From Arion vulgaris (lineage: Eukaryota > Mollusca > Gastropoda > Stylommatophora > Arionidae), in the NCBI GenBank assembly GCA_020796225.1, contig CM036759.1, positions 2,006,782 to 2,070,781 of the forward strand: a stretch of 64,000 bases of DNA, given 5' to 3'. A program made the position numbers and the translations under genes. Shown piece by piece: positions 51,701-58,312 of the stretch. The number at the start of each line of letters is the position of its first letter. The first letter of the stretch is position 1. The notes beneath the pieces were generated by a model, which was not told the origin of the DNA, made no database searches, and worked only from the letters and a program-made list of their open reading frames with translations.

Positions 51701-54700
51701 ACTATACTTCCAGCCATATGTAAGACTATCATCAACTAAACTATACTTCCAGCCATATGTAAGACTGACATCAACTAAACTATACTTCCAGCCATATGTA
51801 AGACTGACATCAACTAAACTATACTTCCAGCCATATGTAAGACTGACATCAACTAAACTATACTTCCAGCCATATGTAAGACTGACATCAACTAAACTAT
51901 ACTTCCAGCCATATGTGAGACTATCATCCACTAAACTATACTTCCAGCCATATGTAAGGCTGACATCAACTAAACTATACTTCCAGCCATATGTAAGACT
52001 GACATCCACTAAACTATACTTCCAGCCATATGTAAGACTATCATCAACTAAACTATACTTCCAGCCATATGTAAGACTGACATCAACTAAACTATACTTC
52101 CAGCCATATGTAAGACTGACATCAACTAAACTATACTTCCAGCCATATGTAAGACTGACATCAACTAAACTATACTTCCAGCCATATGTGAGACTGACAT
52201 CAACTAAACTATACTTCCAGCCATATGTGAGACTATCATCCACTAAACTATACTTCCAGCCATATGTAAGACTGACATCAACTAAACTATACTTCCAGCC
52301 ATATGTAACAACAAACATACCTGTTCATGATCAGAATCACTGTCAGATGCCACAGAATACTCCTGCAAACTGCTGATATTGTCACTGTTATCATTTCTAC
52401 CCTCCTGGCTCACCTCTCTCTCACCTGTACTACCTGAGTCCTTACTGCTAAAAGACTTAATGCTGTCAGTGCCAACTGTGAATGGCATATTGCTATCTGC
52501 CTTCAGCACTGAGCTACTAGTATCTGATTCATTATTGAAGAGCACGCTCCTGGTTTAGAGATGGGAACAACTGTGTCAAGATTGAAGGTCGCAGATCTAG
52601 ATTTGGTGCCTGACGTGTCTTTTCTTTGGGGCAATAAGGGGCTTGTTTCCAGGCCCCGTGCCCACAGAGCTGGATCTTTAACTGTTATCGGTTTGTTTTG
52701 ACTCAAGTTTATACTAGAGTTTTGAGGCACTTTGTCTAAGACAGTAGTTGAGATGTCTGACACGAGATCTGGATCCGTTGACTTGTCAGGATAAGGTGGT
52801 GGTGCACCTAGCTGTTGTAAAATTTCTTCCATTTCTGAAGTGTTGATATTTTTAGTTGCAAACATGGGATATGGAGTAGTTGCATGAGCATTCACAGATT
52901 GTAAAATTTCTTCCATTTCTGACGTGTTGATATCTTTAGTTGCAAACATGGGATACGGAATAGTTGCATGAGCATTCACAGATTGTAACGGAACAGGCTG
53001 AGACTGTTGAGCATTGCCTATAATCAGTTGTGAACTAGATATACTTGTCTCTGTTGCTTCTTTAAGACCACATAAGGATGATCTTCTTAAGCCTGGTACA
53101 TCTTTAGTAACAGAACCAGTCCGAACAATTTTCATTCTTCTGAAACTTTCTCGCAGAGTTGCTTCTTCTTTAATTTTGGATGGAGGTGGTGCCTCCTGTG
53201 GAGTAAACATTCTGATATGAATATTTGAATCTATCTTAGTCTGAGAATGTTTAAGTTTGGCGCCATCATCCTCAGAACTATCATCAGATTCCTTGGCATG
53301 AAAAGTTGAGTAAGAATGCTCACTGGATGTATCATCAGGGTCATCAACCATTATTCTACTGATGCTCTCACCCAGTAAGGTCAGATCACCTTCAGGAAGA
53401 TCAGCTTGACTTAATACAACTTGAACACCGTCTACAGCACTGCTACTTTTGTTGTTTGTACTGGTAACACCTGATGGTCTAACACTCACAACCTGTTCTT
53501 TCTTACTCAAGGTTGAATTATTCATTAGATGTCTATTTTCTGTGGAGGAAGTTTGAAGAGCACCAGATGAGTAAATTGGGTCAACTTGTATACTGGACAG
53601 ATTATCTACACTTCTGTCTAAATGAGATTGAATGATAAAGTTATGTGGTGGACCGGATCTTTCATCAGGCCCCGTCAAGTTTGGCAACATTACGTTTGGC
53701 TGGTCTGATGCCAGTATAGAGTTTGGCTGAACTGCAAGATCTGGAGTGCTGCTGCTAGTCCGTGGGTAAGGAGGCGGAAGTCGGAAATGATATGCCACGG
53801 CATCCTGCACTAAAAACTCATTTGCTGGAAATGATTCTTGTTGGTGTAGCTTAGTGTTCAACTCTGGGGAGCTATAAGTTGGATGCACTGCTAAATTGTT
53901 GGCTCTCTCACCTGCTCTACCAGAATAATTACTGTGACCATCTTGGAAGATGTTTGCATAGATAGAGTGACTATAGTTTCGAAGAGCGTCCACATTGGCA
54001 TAGTTCCCATGTTCATCTCTGTACTCTGCAATGTTCTGACTGATCTCCGGCTGGCTGTAGGCCATACCGTCTGGATGGACATAGACTTGAGCAGCTCCCA
54101 GGTGAGGTGTTATATCATCAAAATGAGACTGAAGATGTTGCTGGTGATGCTGCTGAAGTATCCTGTGCTGCATGACAGCATCATAGTCTGGGCTAGGTCT
54201 GTACGCTGGTAGAAGTGATGCTCTGTTCACATAAACTGGATCCCCATCAGGAGTTGGAGTCAAGGACTCATGTCTCTGCAACAAAGAGATATGTCCATGT
54301 GTAAAGATATTAGAGAGAAATGATCAAATTAAGAGTGATCAATTATACACTGAACAGAGAGAAATGATCAAATTAAGAGTGATCAATTATACACTGAACA
54401 GAGAGAAATGATCAAATTAAGAGTGATCAATTATACACTGAACAGAGAGAAATGATCAAATTAAGAGTGATCAATTATACACTGAACAGAGAGAAATGAT
54501 CAAATTAAGAGTGATCAATTATACACTGAACAGAGAGAAATGATCAAATTAAGAGTGATCAATTATACACTGAACAGAGAGAAATGATCAAATTAAAAGT
54601 GATCAATTATACACTGAACAGAGAGAAATGATCAAATTAAGAGTGATCAATTATACACTGAACAGAGAGAAATATCAATTAAGAGTGATAATTTATAACT

Positions 54701-57700
54701 GAACAGAGAGAAAATATCAAATTGAACAGGATCAATTATAAAACTGAACAGAGAAATGATAAATAACAGAGATCAATTATACAACTGAACAGGAGAGAAG
54801 TAATATCAACTAACAGAGAGAAGTAATATCAACTGAACAGAGACAAGTAATATCAACTGAACGAGACAAGTAATATCAACTGAACAGAGAGAAGTAATAT
54901 CAACTGAACAGAGACAAGTAATATCAACTGAACAGAGAAAGTAATATCAACTGAACAGAGACAAGTAATATCAACTGAACAGAGACAAGTAATATCAACT
55001 GAACGAGAAAGTAATATCAACTGAACGGAGAGAAGTAATATCAACTGAACAGAGAGAAGTAATATCAACTGAACAGAGACAAGTAATATCAACTGAACAG
55101 AGAAAAGTAATATAAACAGGATGTACTAGACACATGTGATCAGACTGACCTTCAAGTAAAACAATAACTTACCATCACCTGTTGATGAAAGACTCCATTA
55201 GCTGAGGTGGTATCTACTTCCAAAGAAGGTACAGGGTGTGGATGTTGTTGACGCTGTTGCTGATACAATTGTTGAGATTCTGAAGATTCCAGACTTTGCT
55301 GGGAACTCTGTAAAATTTCTGCCAAAAATACATTAAAAAATATTACATTACATTAATCACCTTCTGTCACAAAAATTGTCACATATATTTGACACAAAGC
55401 TAAAAAGATCGAACAAACATAAGGGCAAAAATATTTCAACACAGGATGGAACAAGATTTGAACACCCTTGCATTTTGTCTCTGTAAAGAGTTTACTGCAG
55501 CCTTTCTTTGTGTTGACATGGGACAGAAAGGTTACGTCAGTTTTTGCAGAGAGCAGGCAAATATGGTGCAGCCAATGTGTTTGAATCTGGGTGGTGTGAG
55601 TTTACGCTTACAGATTATTCGGTGTACAGTTCTTGTACTCCGTTTCTTTAACATTTGTAATGTATTTTGCCAGAGTGGTTACCGGGCCCAAATTTGGGGT
55701 GTAAAGAATAGAACCACTGTTACCTGCCATACATGTCATAAGAGGTGACTAAGGAGGTTTGGCTGAAATCGGATGCATGTGTCCTAAATGTGTAGAAGCA
55801 TATGCGTTTAGGGGCCTACCAAACCGATGTGTAACATATTACACGTTCTTGGCAAAGATCAAACATATCACAAAGTGTGATTAAAATTGGTGGTAAAGAA
55901 CGAACACAAAGAAGAAGAAAGTACTGTATTTGTGCCTTTGGATTGTCTAGACATCGGCAAGGATTGTCTAGACATCGGCAAGGATTGTCTAGACATCGGC
56001 AAGAAGACGTGTAGACGCATCCACTCTGGGATTCTGCTTGTCTATATTGCAAACAGAGCTCACAACATTATTGACTGCAAACATGATAGACACCATCACC
56101 AAAATTACATCGGGAACCCTTGCTGGAGCTACAGAGTTTGCGCACTGCCGTTGAGATCTTCATGTGTAAGAAAGAGATCAGAGAACACATGGTTACTCAC
56201 TGAAGTGCAATTATGATGGTCCTAACAATCAATGAATAGATAGACAACAAATAGGCTCACCTTGTGTTCGTCTTTGTTCTTGTGAGTGAGTTGATGTTGT
56301 CTGTGAATGTACCTAAACCAAATATATTGCTAGATAGATCAAATTATCAACGTGTAAAATATAATAATATAACACAAAATATTCTAAACCAAATATATTG
56401 GTAGATAGATCAAATTATCAACGTGTAAAATATAATAATATAACACAAAGTACTCTAAACCAAATATGCTGGTAGATAGATCAAATTATCAACGTGTAAA
56501 ATATAATAATATAACACAAAGTACTCTAAACCAAATATGCTGGTAGATAGATCAAATTATCAACAAGTAAAATAGAATATCAAAAGTTGGACTGCAGATA
56601 AGCTATGAAAAACAAATATAATGAAGACACCTATGGCAAGTAATGCAGATATCACACTGGAATCTAAAATGATAAAAATAACAGAGCAGTTCACCTATTT
56701 GGGGTAGCAATTTTGAATGCACAGGAAATGTTAAAAAGAAATTATGATACGAATTGGCAAAGCAACATCAGCTTTTAAAAGTCTAAATAAAATATGGAAC
56801 TGCAAGTTATATAGTATTAAAACTAAATTACGAATTTTCAATTCAAATGTTGTATCAATCCTAACATATGCCAGCGAGAGTTAGAAAATGACTAAAGATA
56901 TAGAAAGCAAGTTGAATGCATTTGAAAATAGATGTCTCGAAAAATAATGAATATAAAATGGAGCGAATTCAGGAGAAGTGATGAAATCAAAGACATGTCT
57001 GGTCAACCACTAGTGACAACTGTTATAAGAAAGAGAAGATGGAGATATGTTGGGCACACCTTGAGGAGAAATGATCAACGAATATCAAAGCAGGCATTGA
57101 AGTGGGATCCAAAGGGTTCAAGAAAGAGAGGTCGACCTAAGGAGACCCTGAAGCGAACTTTGCTGAGAGAGGCAGCAAATATCGGTCTCAGTTCCATGGA
57201 GGAGATTGAGCGAGTTGCCCAGGATAGAGCGGTATGGAGAAATTACTTGCAGGCCCTATGTAACTATAACGGTACGAGAGGAATTATTATTATTATTTAA
57301 AATATAATAATATAACACAAAGTACTCTAAACCAAATATGCTGGTAGATAGATCAAATTATCAACAAGTAAAATATAATAACATTGTGTGCTCTGATCTC
57401 TTTCTTACACAGGAAGATCTCAGCAAACTCCATAGCACCGGCGACTTACACAGGAAGATCTCAGCAAACACAGGAAGATCTCAGCAAACTCCATAGCACC
57501 GGCGACTTACACAGGAAGATCTCAGCAAACACAGGAAGATCTCAGCAAACTCCATAGCACCGGCGACTTACACAGGAAGATCTCAGCAAACACAGGAAGA
57601 TCTCAGCAAACTCCATAGCACCGGCGACTTACACAGGAAGATCTCAGCAAACACAGGAAGATCTCAGCAAACTCCATAGCACCGGCGACTTACACAGGAA

Positions 57701-58312
57701 GATCTCAGCAAACACAGGAAGATCTCAGCAAACTCCATAGCACCGGCGACTTACACAGGAAGATCTCAGCAAACACAGGAAGATCTCAGCAAACACAGGA
57801 AGATCTCAGCAAACTCCATAGCACCGGCGACTTACACAGGAAGATCTCAGCAAACACAGGAAGATCTCAGCAAACTCCATAGCACCGGCGACTTACACAG
57901 GAAGATCTCAGCAAACACAGGAAGATCTCAGCAAACTCCATAGCACCGGCGACTTACACAGGAAGATCTCAGCAAACTCCATAGCACTGGTGAGGGTCCC
58001 AAATGCAATTTAGAAGATTGTAAAAATATTTTGTAGGTATTTTATTTTTACATTTTTTGAATGAATTTTGCCTATGCAGTGACTTTCCAGCCTGCTCTTC
58101 TCGATTTTGAACTGCCAGGTGTTCTTTTAAGTGATCAACTTGAACTCAGAAGCCGTCTCCGCTAGGACCAGGAACTCTTCTATCAGTTATGATGATAATA
58201 CATGATCTAAGAAGAGAGAAATAAACCAGACACACTTACTAATTCTTGAGATGAGTTGGTAGAATCTGCTGGTGCTGCTGCTGCTGAAGGTATGTACACT
58301 TGTTGAGCATCT
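18578..58312 (-). CDS. PTPN14/21 (Pez): FERM-type protein tyrosine phosphatase gene, PTPN14/PTPN21 (Pez) family, 5' end missing
   Basis: Eleven minus-strand exons, listed separately, join into the linker and catalytic domain of a non-receptor tyrosine phosphatase. The order is a Q/S-rich linker, a large disordered exon with two PPPY motifs, a segment reading MGPLKLAAMNGL, and then the PTP domain. Catalytic landmarks are NRFKDVLPYD and NASHIK, YWPQ, WHLQYTDWPDHG (WPD loop), VVVHCSAGVGRTG (P loop, Cys nucleophile and Arg), and QTMGQYRF (Q loop). The C-terminus reads YLKNTRLI. Known family members are cytoplasmic or junction-associated. They dephosphorylate phosphotyrosine and act on the Hippo pathway by binding YAP/Yorkie WW domains through PPxY. 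The FERM domain expected at the N-terminus was not found, so the gene should continue past 64,000. The frame is broken at one base in the large exon and at several places in the exon at 39.6 kb, which may be assembly error. No clear polyadenylation signal was seen. Confidence 0.93.
18830..19510. repeat. 56-bp tandem array
   Basis: About eleven copies of a unit containing 'tagatattaaagtctgccta' and 'gtctcagttaagtgtatgaa'. Copies near 19,075-19,140 and 19,340-19,420 are indel-rich. The array is in the last intron of the phosphatase gene. Confidence 0.92.
19560..20265 (+). mobile_element. SINE family 2 copy with internal 52-bp expansion
   Basis: It has a tRNA-like head (GTAAGGTACTGGCCTCTCGTT, then CAGTTCATTCCCTGTG as a B-box candidate), a core with 'aggctgcaaagcttctgacca', and a 3' body. 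Within the 3' body the segment 'tatcttcacaattacatctg...gagagtttgtctac' is repeated about seven times (19,875-20,230). Confidence 0.55.
20790..20947 (-). CDS. PTPN14/21 (Pez): PTP domain exon 5 (catalytic P loop)
   Basis: This 158-bp exon has the acceptor ATATTTGCCAG and the donor CAT|GTAAGT. It reads GFLDEIESVARLAENDSGRG, then EKSPVVVHCSAGVGRTGVVI, then LTMVMKWCLEHNH. HCSAGVGRTG holds the catalytic Cys and the phosphate-binding Arg in standard spacing, so the protein should be active if the rest of the frame is sound. It ends in phase 0 and joins to NVDLPKAL. Confidence 0.97.
21003..21390. repeat. 36-bp tandem array
   Basis: Eleven near-perfect copies of 'gacaagtcgtctagatgata' plus 'cctgtacaaactaact', ending in a (TA)n run at 21,395-21,410. 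The array starts about 55 bp upstream of the P-loop exon acceptor. Confidence 0.94.
21415..21884. other. Non-repetitive intron sequence
   Basis: A two-copy, roughly 70-bp segment ('tgtcccaatctgacctc...gaattttacataccttgtg') lies at 21,680-21,800. Otherwise I see nothing recognisable. Confidence 0.4.
21885..23055. repeat. 45-bp tandem array
   Basis: About 26 copies of a unit containing 'agcttgacatatgtgttgta' and 'gctgtagaatgatgacacc'. Alternative versions (aatt/acat, acaac/acagc) are mixed along the array. Confidence 0.95.
23230..33665. repeat. 10.4-kb tandem array of a 96-bp unit (about 108 copies)
   Basis: The unit starts GAAGAACATTTCTATCAAAC and contains GATGACCGAGTTATGTGGAA and CTGAAAGGTAAGAGAGACAA. 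Copies from 23.2 to about 32.4 kb are almost identical, with only isolated substitutions (for example near 25,204, 27,301, 28,313, 30,904 and 31,148) and rare one-base indels. Indels cluster in the right-hand 1.2 kb. The array lies in the intron between the WPD-loop and P-loop exons. The period is divisible by three and one minus frame lacks stops, which gives very long spurious open frames. On the minus strand each unit carries CTCTCTTACCTTTCAG, an acceptor-like tract. On the plus strand each carries AAAG|GTAAGA, a donor-like site. Flanking sequence gives no clear origin for the unit. Confidence 0.97.
33903..34610. repeat. 33-bp tandem array
   Basis: About 21 copies of 'ccatgtgtcctagaaggtga' plus 'tgtcaatgttgaa', with 'ctcaggagatgatg' variants. 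Confidence 0.94.
34945..35190 (+). mobile_element. tRNA-like SINE (family 3)
   Basis: The sequence TGCCTTGCATTTCGAAGGCT is followed by GTGGGTTCAAATCTGGACC, a good pol III B-box. This resembles a tRNA anticodon arm and T arm. A tRNA-unrelated body follows ('cagagacctctaggattgttgcc', 'tggcaggtgctgctgccacc'). Only one copy is seen here. Confidence 0.6.
35205..36070. repeat. 27-33-bp tandem array beside the WPD exon donor
   Basis: Units 'aaaatactgaagtattgtga' plus 'gacaagaaaatatgat' or 'gataagaaaagattataat' are arranged as a mosaic. The array ends about 25 bp from the donor of the WPD-loop exon. Confidence 0.93.
36096..36249 (-). CDS. PTPN14/21 (Pez): PTP domain exon 4 (WPD loop)
   Basis: This 154-bp exon has the acceptor TTCTTGTCTAG and the donor TTGG|GTAAGT. 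It reads YEVELQFTDDSLCYLTSRII, then LRRGGQEHLVWHLQYTDWPD, then HGCPEDMYGFL, and ends in phase 1. WPDHG is the mobile loop carrying the general-acid Asp, and it is intact. The exon joins across a 15.1-kb intron to GFLDEIESV, giving GFLGFLDEIESV, which aligns with family members without a gap. Confidence 0.96.
36420..36640. repeat. 15-bp array
   Basis: Units 'aagaatgagatggtc', 'aggaatgagatggtc' and 'aagaatgagaagatc' alternate. Confidence 0.85.
36660..36907 (-). mobile_element. SINE family 1b copy
   Basis: Its pair at 2,627-2,878 has the same 250-bp body. The head half ('aaagaatagtaccactg...cctacagggcatgtcgtaagaggc') is related to family 1, while the 3' half differs ('gctcagatcacacagagtgg'). 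Confidence 0.65.
37156..37230 (-). CDS. PTPN14/21 (Pez): PTP domain exon 3 (YWP motif)
   Basis: This 75-bp exon (25 codons, phase 0 to 0) has the acceptor TTGTTGTCCTGTAG and the donor GAG|GTAATC. It reads ELGKSKCYVYWPQEAG and then VQSKQTYGE. The K-C-x-x-YWP string is a conserved structural motif of classical PTPs, and the QTYGE end matches the family's -TYG- strand. Confidence 0.9.
37340..37485 (-). mobile_element. Short LINE tail
   Basis: The minus strand reads IKSTAKDRKEWRVFVAAISA, then KGVTG and stop, the usual C-terminal end of an animal LINE polyprotein. It lies in a phosphatase intron, 110 bp beyond the YWP exon on the acceptor side. Confidence 0.55.
37540..38800. repeat. 30-bp tandem array, decaying rightward
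   Basis: Clean units 'ctccatacataaccacatgt' plus 'ttgatacatct' run to about 38,170. From there to 38.8 kb the same motif is recognisable but riddled with indels, merging into 'gataatagttgcatgtttgg' units. Confidence 0.9.
38950..39562 (+). mobile_element. SINE family 2 copy split by a LINE fragment
   Basis: The left part (38,950-39,100) has a B-box-like GTGTTCAATTC and the core GTAAAAGAACCC...GGCAAAATTC. The right part (39,413-39,562) carries the 3' body: 'aattacatctggga', then 'cacatgggtgttactcacc', ending near CAATGATGATTG. A LINE tail occupies 39,115-39,412. Core elements of this kind recur at 19.56-20.27, 56.0-56.24, 9.66-9.86 and 57.38-58.19 kb. Confidence 0.6.
39115..39412 (-). mobile_element. 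LINE 3' fragment nested in a SINE
   Basis: The minus strand reads EYIERQQMQWFGHLMRMKYN, then QPPITAYKKKRSGTRAKKTK, a LINE C-terminal tail. SINE core sequence lies on its left (38,950-39,100) and SINE 3' sequence on its right (39,413-39,562). Confidence 0.65.
39592..39710 (-). pseudogene. PTPN14/21 (Pez): PTP domain exon 2, frame-broken
   Basis: The acceptor TTGTCTCAG and the donor CAG|GTAGAT bound 119 bp. One frame reads QERYKVVVCATQAPLSRRQL and then DF, matching the PTP motif Y-I-A-T-Q-x-P-L...DFW. A different frame reads DECEGRLILCQLAFQ and joins in phase to ELGKSKCYVYWP of the next exon. The two halves cannot be read together: about 8 bp appear to be missing after GGACTTTGGCAGATG, and the 5' edge is also one base out. 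The neighbouring repeat (39.73-40.1 kb) is full of small indels, so consensus error is likely. True decay is the alternative. I mark the exon as broken, not the whole gene. Confidence 0.7.
39730..40105. repeat. 34-bp array, indel-rich
   Basis: Units 'ctaatgacatactttatcta' plus 'tgacttgtatgtta' with frequent single-base losses. It borders the frame-broken phosphatase exon. Confidence 0.85.
40136..40381 (+). mobile_element. SINE family 1 copy
   Basis: This is a 246-bp dispersed repeat. Its head GCCCGAGTGGTTACCGGGCC resembles a tRNA A-box region (GAGTGGTTA), and its tail is AAAGAAGAAG. Near-identical copies are at 55,669-55,920 (+) and 10,719-10,987 (-). The head also matches the 5' end of the LINE at 45.3-48.6 kb. 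Confidence 0.75.
40545..40800 (-). mobile_element. LINE fragment
   Basis: The minus strand shows VRMRVSQCYIEPILKYGCQT, then WTINKQIEKSL and MWFYRRMMRIPWTAKITNIE, typical of the region just after the LINE reverse transcriptase. Its 5' side grades into a tandem array (40,775-41,110) that repeats 'acattacaacaataataat'. Confidence 0.65.
41130..41342 (-). CDS. PTPN14/21 (Pez): PTP domain exon 1 (substrate-recognition region)
   Basis: This 213-bp exon (71 codons, phase 0 to 0) lies between the acceptor TTTCCTAAG and the weak donor AAG|GTTCGT. It reads KDAGKQDIEGRFTEFEQIPR, later NALRNRFKDVLPYDITRV, and ends PDGYVNASHIK. NRFKDVLPYD corresponds to the PTP pTyr-recognition loop, and YVNASHIK is a typical PTP N-terminal core strand. 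Another frame at the 5' end reads KMLESKISKDG, which looks slightly more like the vertebrate sequence. A lost base near the start cannot be excluded, although the continuous reading fits both splice phases. Confidence 0.9.
41380..43615. repeat. 2.2-kb two-module array (20 bp and 12 bp)
   Basis: Units 'catacgaggaagatgtgtaa' (with cga/caa/tga variants) are interspersed with a short 'cagatgtgtaa' module. The order is clean from 42.35 to 43.61 kb and breaks down into indel-rich copies toward 41.4 kb, on the side next to the NASHIK exon. Confidence 0.95.
43907..44115. repeat. 46-bp array that includes a real splice donor
   Basis: Four copies, with donor motifs at 43,949, 43,995, 44,041 and 44,087 (plus-strand 'ggtacatacc'). 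Each copy carries the last coding bases of the GPLKLAAMNGL exon and its GTATGT donor. The copy at 44,087 is the one adjoining the exon. A 32-38-bp array ('ggctgacatattatcatctg') precedes it at 43,660-43,895. Confidence 0.93.
44096..44221 (-). CDS. PTPN14/21 (Pez): Phosphatase pre-catalytic exon (GPLKLAAMNGL)
   Basis: This 126-bp exon (42 codons, phase 0 to 0) has the acceptor TATTCTTCAG and the donor AGG|GTATGT. It reads SSGNAQLNMGPLKLAAMNGL, then TLSRSVILSLMNDDSRAPTDDR. The MGPLKLAA-NGL-SR block is a conserved signature just before the PTP domain of PTPN14/PTPN21. Its last 18 or so coding bases and the donor are repeated three more times at 46-bp steps just inside the following intron. Confidence 0.9.
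44512..44700 (-). repeat. Dispersed repeat family 4 copy
   Basis: The segment 'cagacccataggtg...ctccctcagcagatgtt' matches 11,785-11,950 in the same orientation and 6,450-6,625 in reverse complement. A partial copy lies at 11,550-11,640. No terminal repeats or coding potential are visible, so the class is unknown. Confidence 0.5.
44700..45289. other. Non-coding intron sequence
   Basis: AT-rich unique sequence with minor duplications ('gtatgtttcatctcctactg' twice near 45,135 and 45,170). No exon-like frame on either strand. Confidence 0.4.
45303..48642 (-). mobile_element. Near-complete APE-type non-LTR retrotransposon (LINE-C)
   Basis: This 3.3-kb minus-strand element is flanked by a 13-bp direct repeat ATTATCTGCTGTT (45,290-45,302 and 48,643-48,655), a convincing target-site duplication. 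From its 5' end it shows a SINE-like leader, endonuclease pieces (IGTW..., FVDLCAANQLVIGG, ISPDHRTENQIDHICITGKF, ASDHHLVIAKVRMKLKR) and a linker. Reverse transcriptase pieces follow (LRNGKATDPDGIPAEAI, EKAFDSLDRETLW, RQGCLLSPFLFLLAIDW, LDFADDLALLSHN), then the C-terminal tail CLRRILHLRWYDKTTNRELW...WIGHTLR. Its 3' end is a GAA-rich tail. Several frameshifts and an 84-bp internal triplication (48,000-48,230) make it inactive as given. It sits in the phosphatase intron between the large linker exon and the GPLKLAAMNGL exon, in the same orientation as the gene. Confidence 0.9.
48665..49405. repeat. 49-bp array and 38-bp array
   Basis: 48,665-49,065 has about eight copies of 'ttgacattatctgctgttag' plus 'atgtttgactttaatctcta'. 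The LINE at 45.3-48.6 kb inserted at its edge. 49,245-49,405 has four copies of 'aggaaacctatagtacaaac' plus 'tacttgctgtgagattat', running up to the candidate exon. Confidence 0.88.
49408..49954 (+). CDS. Candidate two-exon plus-strand reading inside a phosphatase intron
   Basis: After GAGCTTACAG there is an open frame of 93 codons (49,408-49,687). It starts EITDLCFVTLELLQQ and includes LLLSGCDEVDLDEEHSQSFW and FLEQHPYALTYLCIMRYLQ. A donor G|GTCATG and an acceptor GTTTTTGTTCAG at 49,889 join in phase to NRMEVKVLTNVTSIYHLHNS and a stop at 49,954. The composition looks coding. I recognise no domain, the donor is weak and there is no start exon. It could be a fragment of a host gene, a mobile element or chance. 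Confidence 0.25.
49965..50875. repeat. 58-bp tandem array
   Basis: About 16 copies of a unit containing 'gaagaagtgaatcatacagt' and 'tactggtactgtgatctgat', with gactgact/aactaact and cagaag variants. Confidence 0.93.
50945..52312. repeat. 39-bp tandem array beside the large exon donor
   Basis: About 35 copies of a unit containing 'aactatacttccagccatat' and 'gtaagactgacatcaacta'. It begins 9 bp inside the intron after the large linker exon. The left end (50.95-51.45 kb) has more indels than the right. Confidence 0.95.
52321..54275 (-). CDS. PTPN14/21 (Pez): Large linker exon with two PPPY motifs, one base short
   Basis: The exon is 1,955 bp, with the acceptor TTTGTTGCAG at 54,276-54,277 and the donor CAG|GTATGT. 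It starts RHESLTPTPDGDPVYVNRAS, continues ...YRPSPDYDAVMQ..., and ends ...SDSDSDHEQ. Family marks are RLPPPYPRTSSSTPDL (PPPY near 53,757-53,776) and GAPPPYPDKS (PPPY near 52,785-52,805). In PTPN14 such PPxY motifs bind YAP WW domains. Acidic serine clusters such as SDDSSEDDG look disordered. The frame read through ...VVPISKPG is interrupted at about 52,540-52,555, and the adjacent frame continues VLFNNESDTSSS. One added base would make 1,956 bp (652 codons) and satisfy both splice phases. An 84-bp (28-residue) in-frame tandem duplication lies at about 52,815-52,982. Confidence 0.92.
54305..55110. repeat. 44-bp array merging into a 24-bp array
   Basis: About eleven units 'gagagaaatgatcaaattaa' plus 'gagtgatcaattatacactgaaca' degrade after 54,660. 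They pass into 24-bp units 'agtaatatcaactgaacaga'. The array occupies the intron between the Gln-rich exon and the large exon. Confidence 0.93.
55173..55318 (-). CDS. PTPN14/21 (Pez): Phosphatase linker exon (Gln-rich)
   Basis: This 146-bp exon has the acceptor TTTTTGGCAG and the donor ATG|GTAAGT. It reads ILQSSQQSLESSESQQLYQQ, a QQ/HPHP stretch, and then SLEVDTTSANGVFHQQVM. It begins in phase 1 and ends in phase 0. It joins directly to RHESLTPTPDGDPVY of the large exon. The glutamine-rich composition fits a disordered linker. Confidence 0.8.
55669..55920 (+). mobile_element. SINE family 1 copy
   Basis: It is collinear along its full length with 40,136-40,381 and ends in AAGAAGAAGAAA. It lies in the phosphatase intron upstream of the Gln-rich exon. 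Confidence 0.75.
56015..56238 (+). mobile_element. SINE family 2 copy, 3' part
   Basis: It contains the unexpanded 3' body 'ccaaaattacatcgggaaccc...gagtttgcgcactgccgttgag...acatggttactcac', so it serves as the ancestral reference for the two expanded copies. Confidence 0.55.
56261..56312 (-). CDS. PTPN14/21 (Pez): Phosphatase linker micro-exon
   Basis: This 52-bp exon lies between the acceptor TTTGGTTTAG and the donor CAAG|GTGAGCC. It reads VHSQTTSTHSQEQRRTQ plus one leftover G. The G combines with AA from the next exon to give Glu, so phases agree on both sides. Polar Q/S/T-rich linker; no domain. Confidence 0.65.
56320..57380. repeat. 69-bp array interrupted by LINE-D
   Basis: Units contain 'ctaaaccaaatatgctggta' and 'gatagatcaaattatcaac'. 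About four copies lie before the LINE insertion and one after 57,297. Confidence 0.88.
56573..57297 (+). mobile_element. LINE 3' fragment (LINE-D) inserted into a minisatellite
   Basis: The plus strand shows, with frameshifts, ITEQFTYLG, then SNVVSILTYASES, CLRKIMNIKWSEFRRSDEIK, RRWRYVGHTLRRNDQ and KRGRPKETLKRTLLREAANI. This is the tail of a non-LTR retrotransposon, and it ends in (ATT)n. It splits a 69-bp tandem array, with TAAAATA on both sides as a possible 7-bp target duplication. Confidence 0.85.
57384..58190 (-). mobile_element. SINE family 2 copy with internal 61-bp expansion
   Basis: The reverse complement contains the core (AAAAGAACACCTGGCAGTTC, then AGCAGGCTGGAAAG and GGCAAAATTC) and the 3' body. 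Part of the 3' body ('acaggaagatctcagcaaac', 'tccatagcaccggcgac') is amplified about nine times at 57,405-57,985. Confidence 0.6.
58240..58312 (-). CDS. PTPN14/21 (Pez): Phosphatase linker exon (Ala/Gln/Ser-rich)
   Basis: The acceptor TTCCCCAACAG and the donor TTA|GTAAGTG bound a 73-bp exon. It reads one leftover base and then DAQQVYIPSAAAAPADS...SSQEL, ending in phase 0. The sequence is low-complexity, as in the family's linker between the FERM and PTP domains. It joins in phase to the next exon (VHSQTT). The acceptor and its pyrimidine tract are repeated four more times just upstream in a 61-bp tandem array. The phase requires two leftover bases from an upstream exon that I could not identify. 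Confidence 0.7.

Noticed and set aside
51464..52376. 284- and 153-codon frames in the 39-bp array
   Set aside because: The unit length is divisible by three. Both strands are open and the array is intronic.
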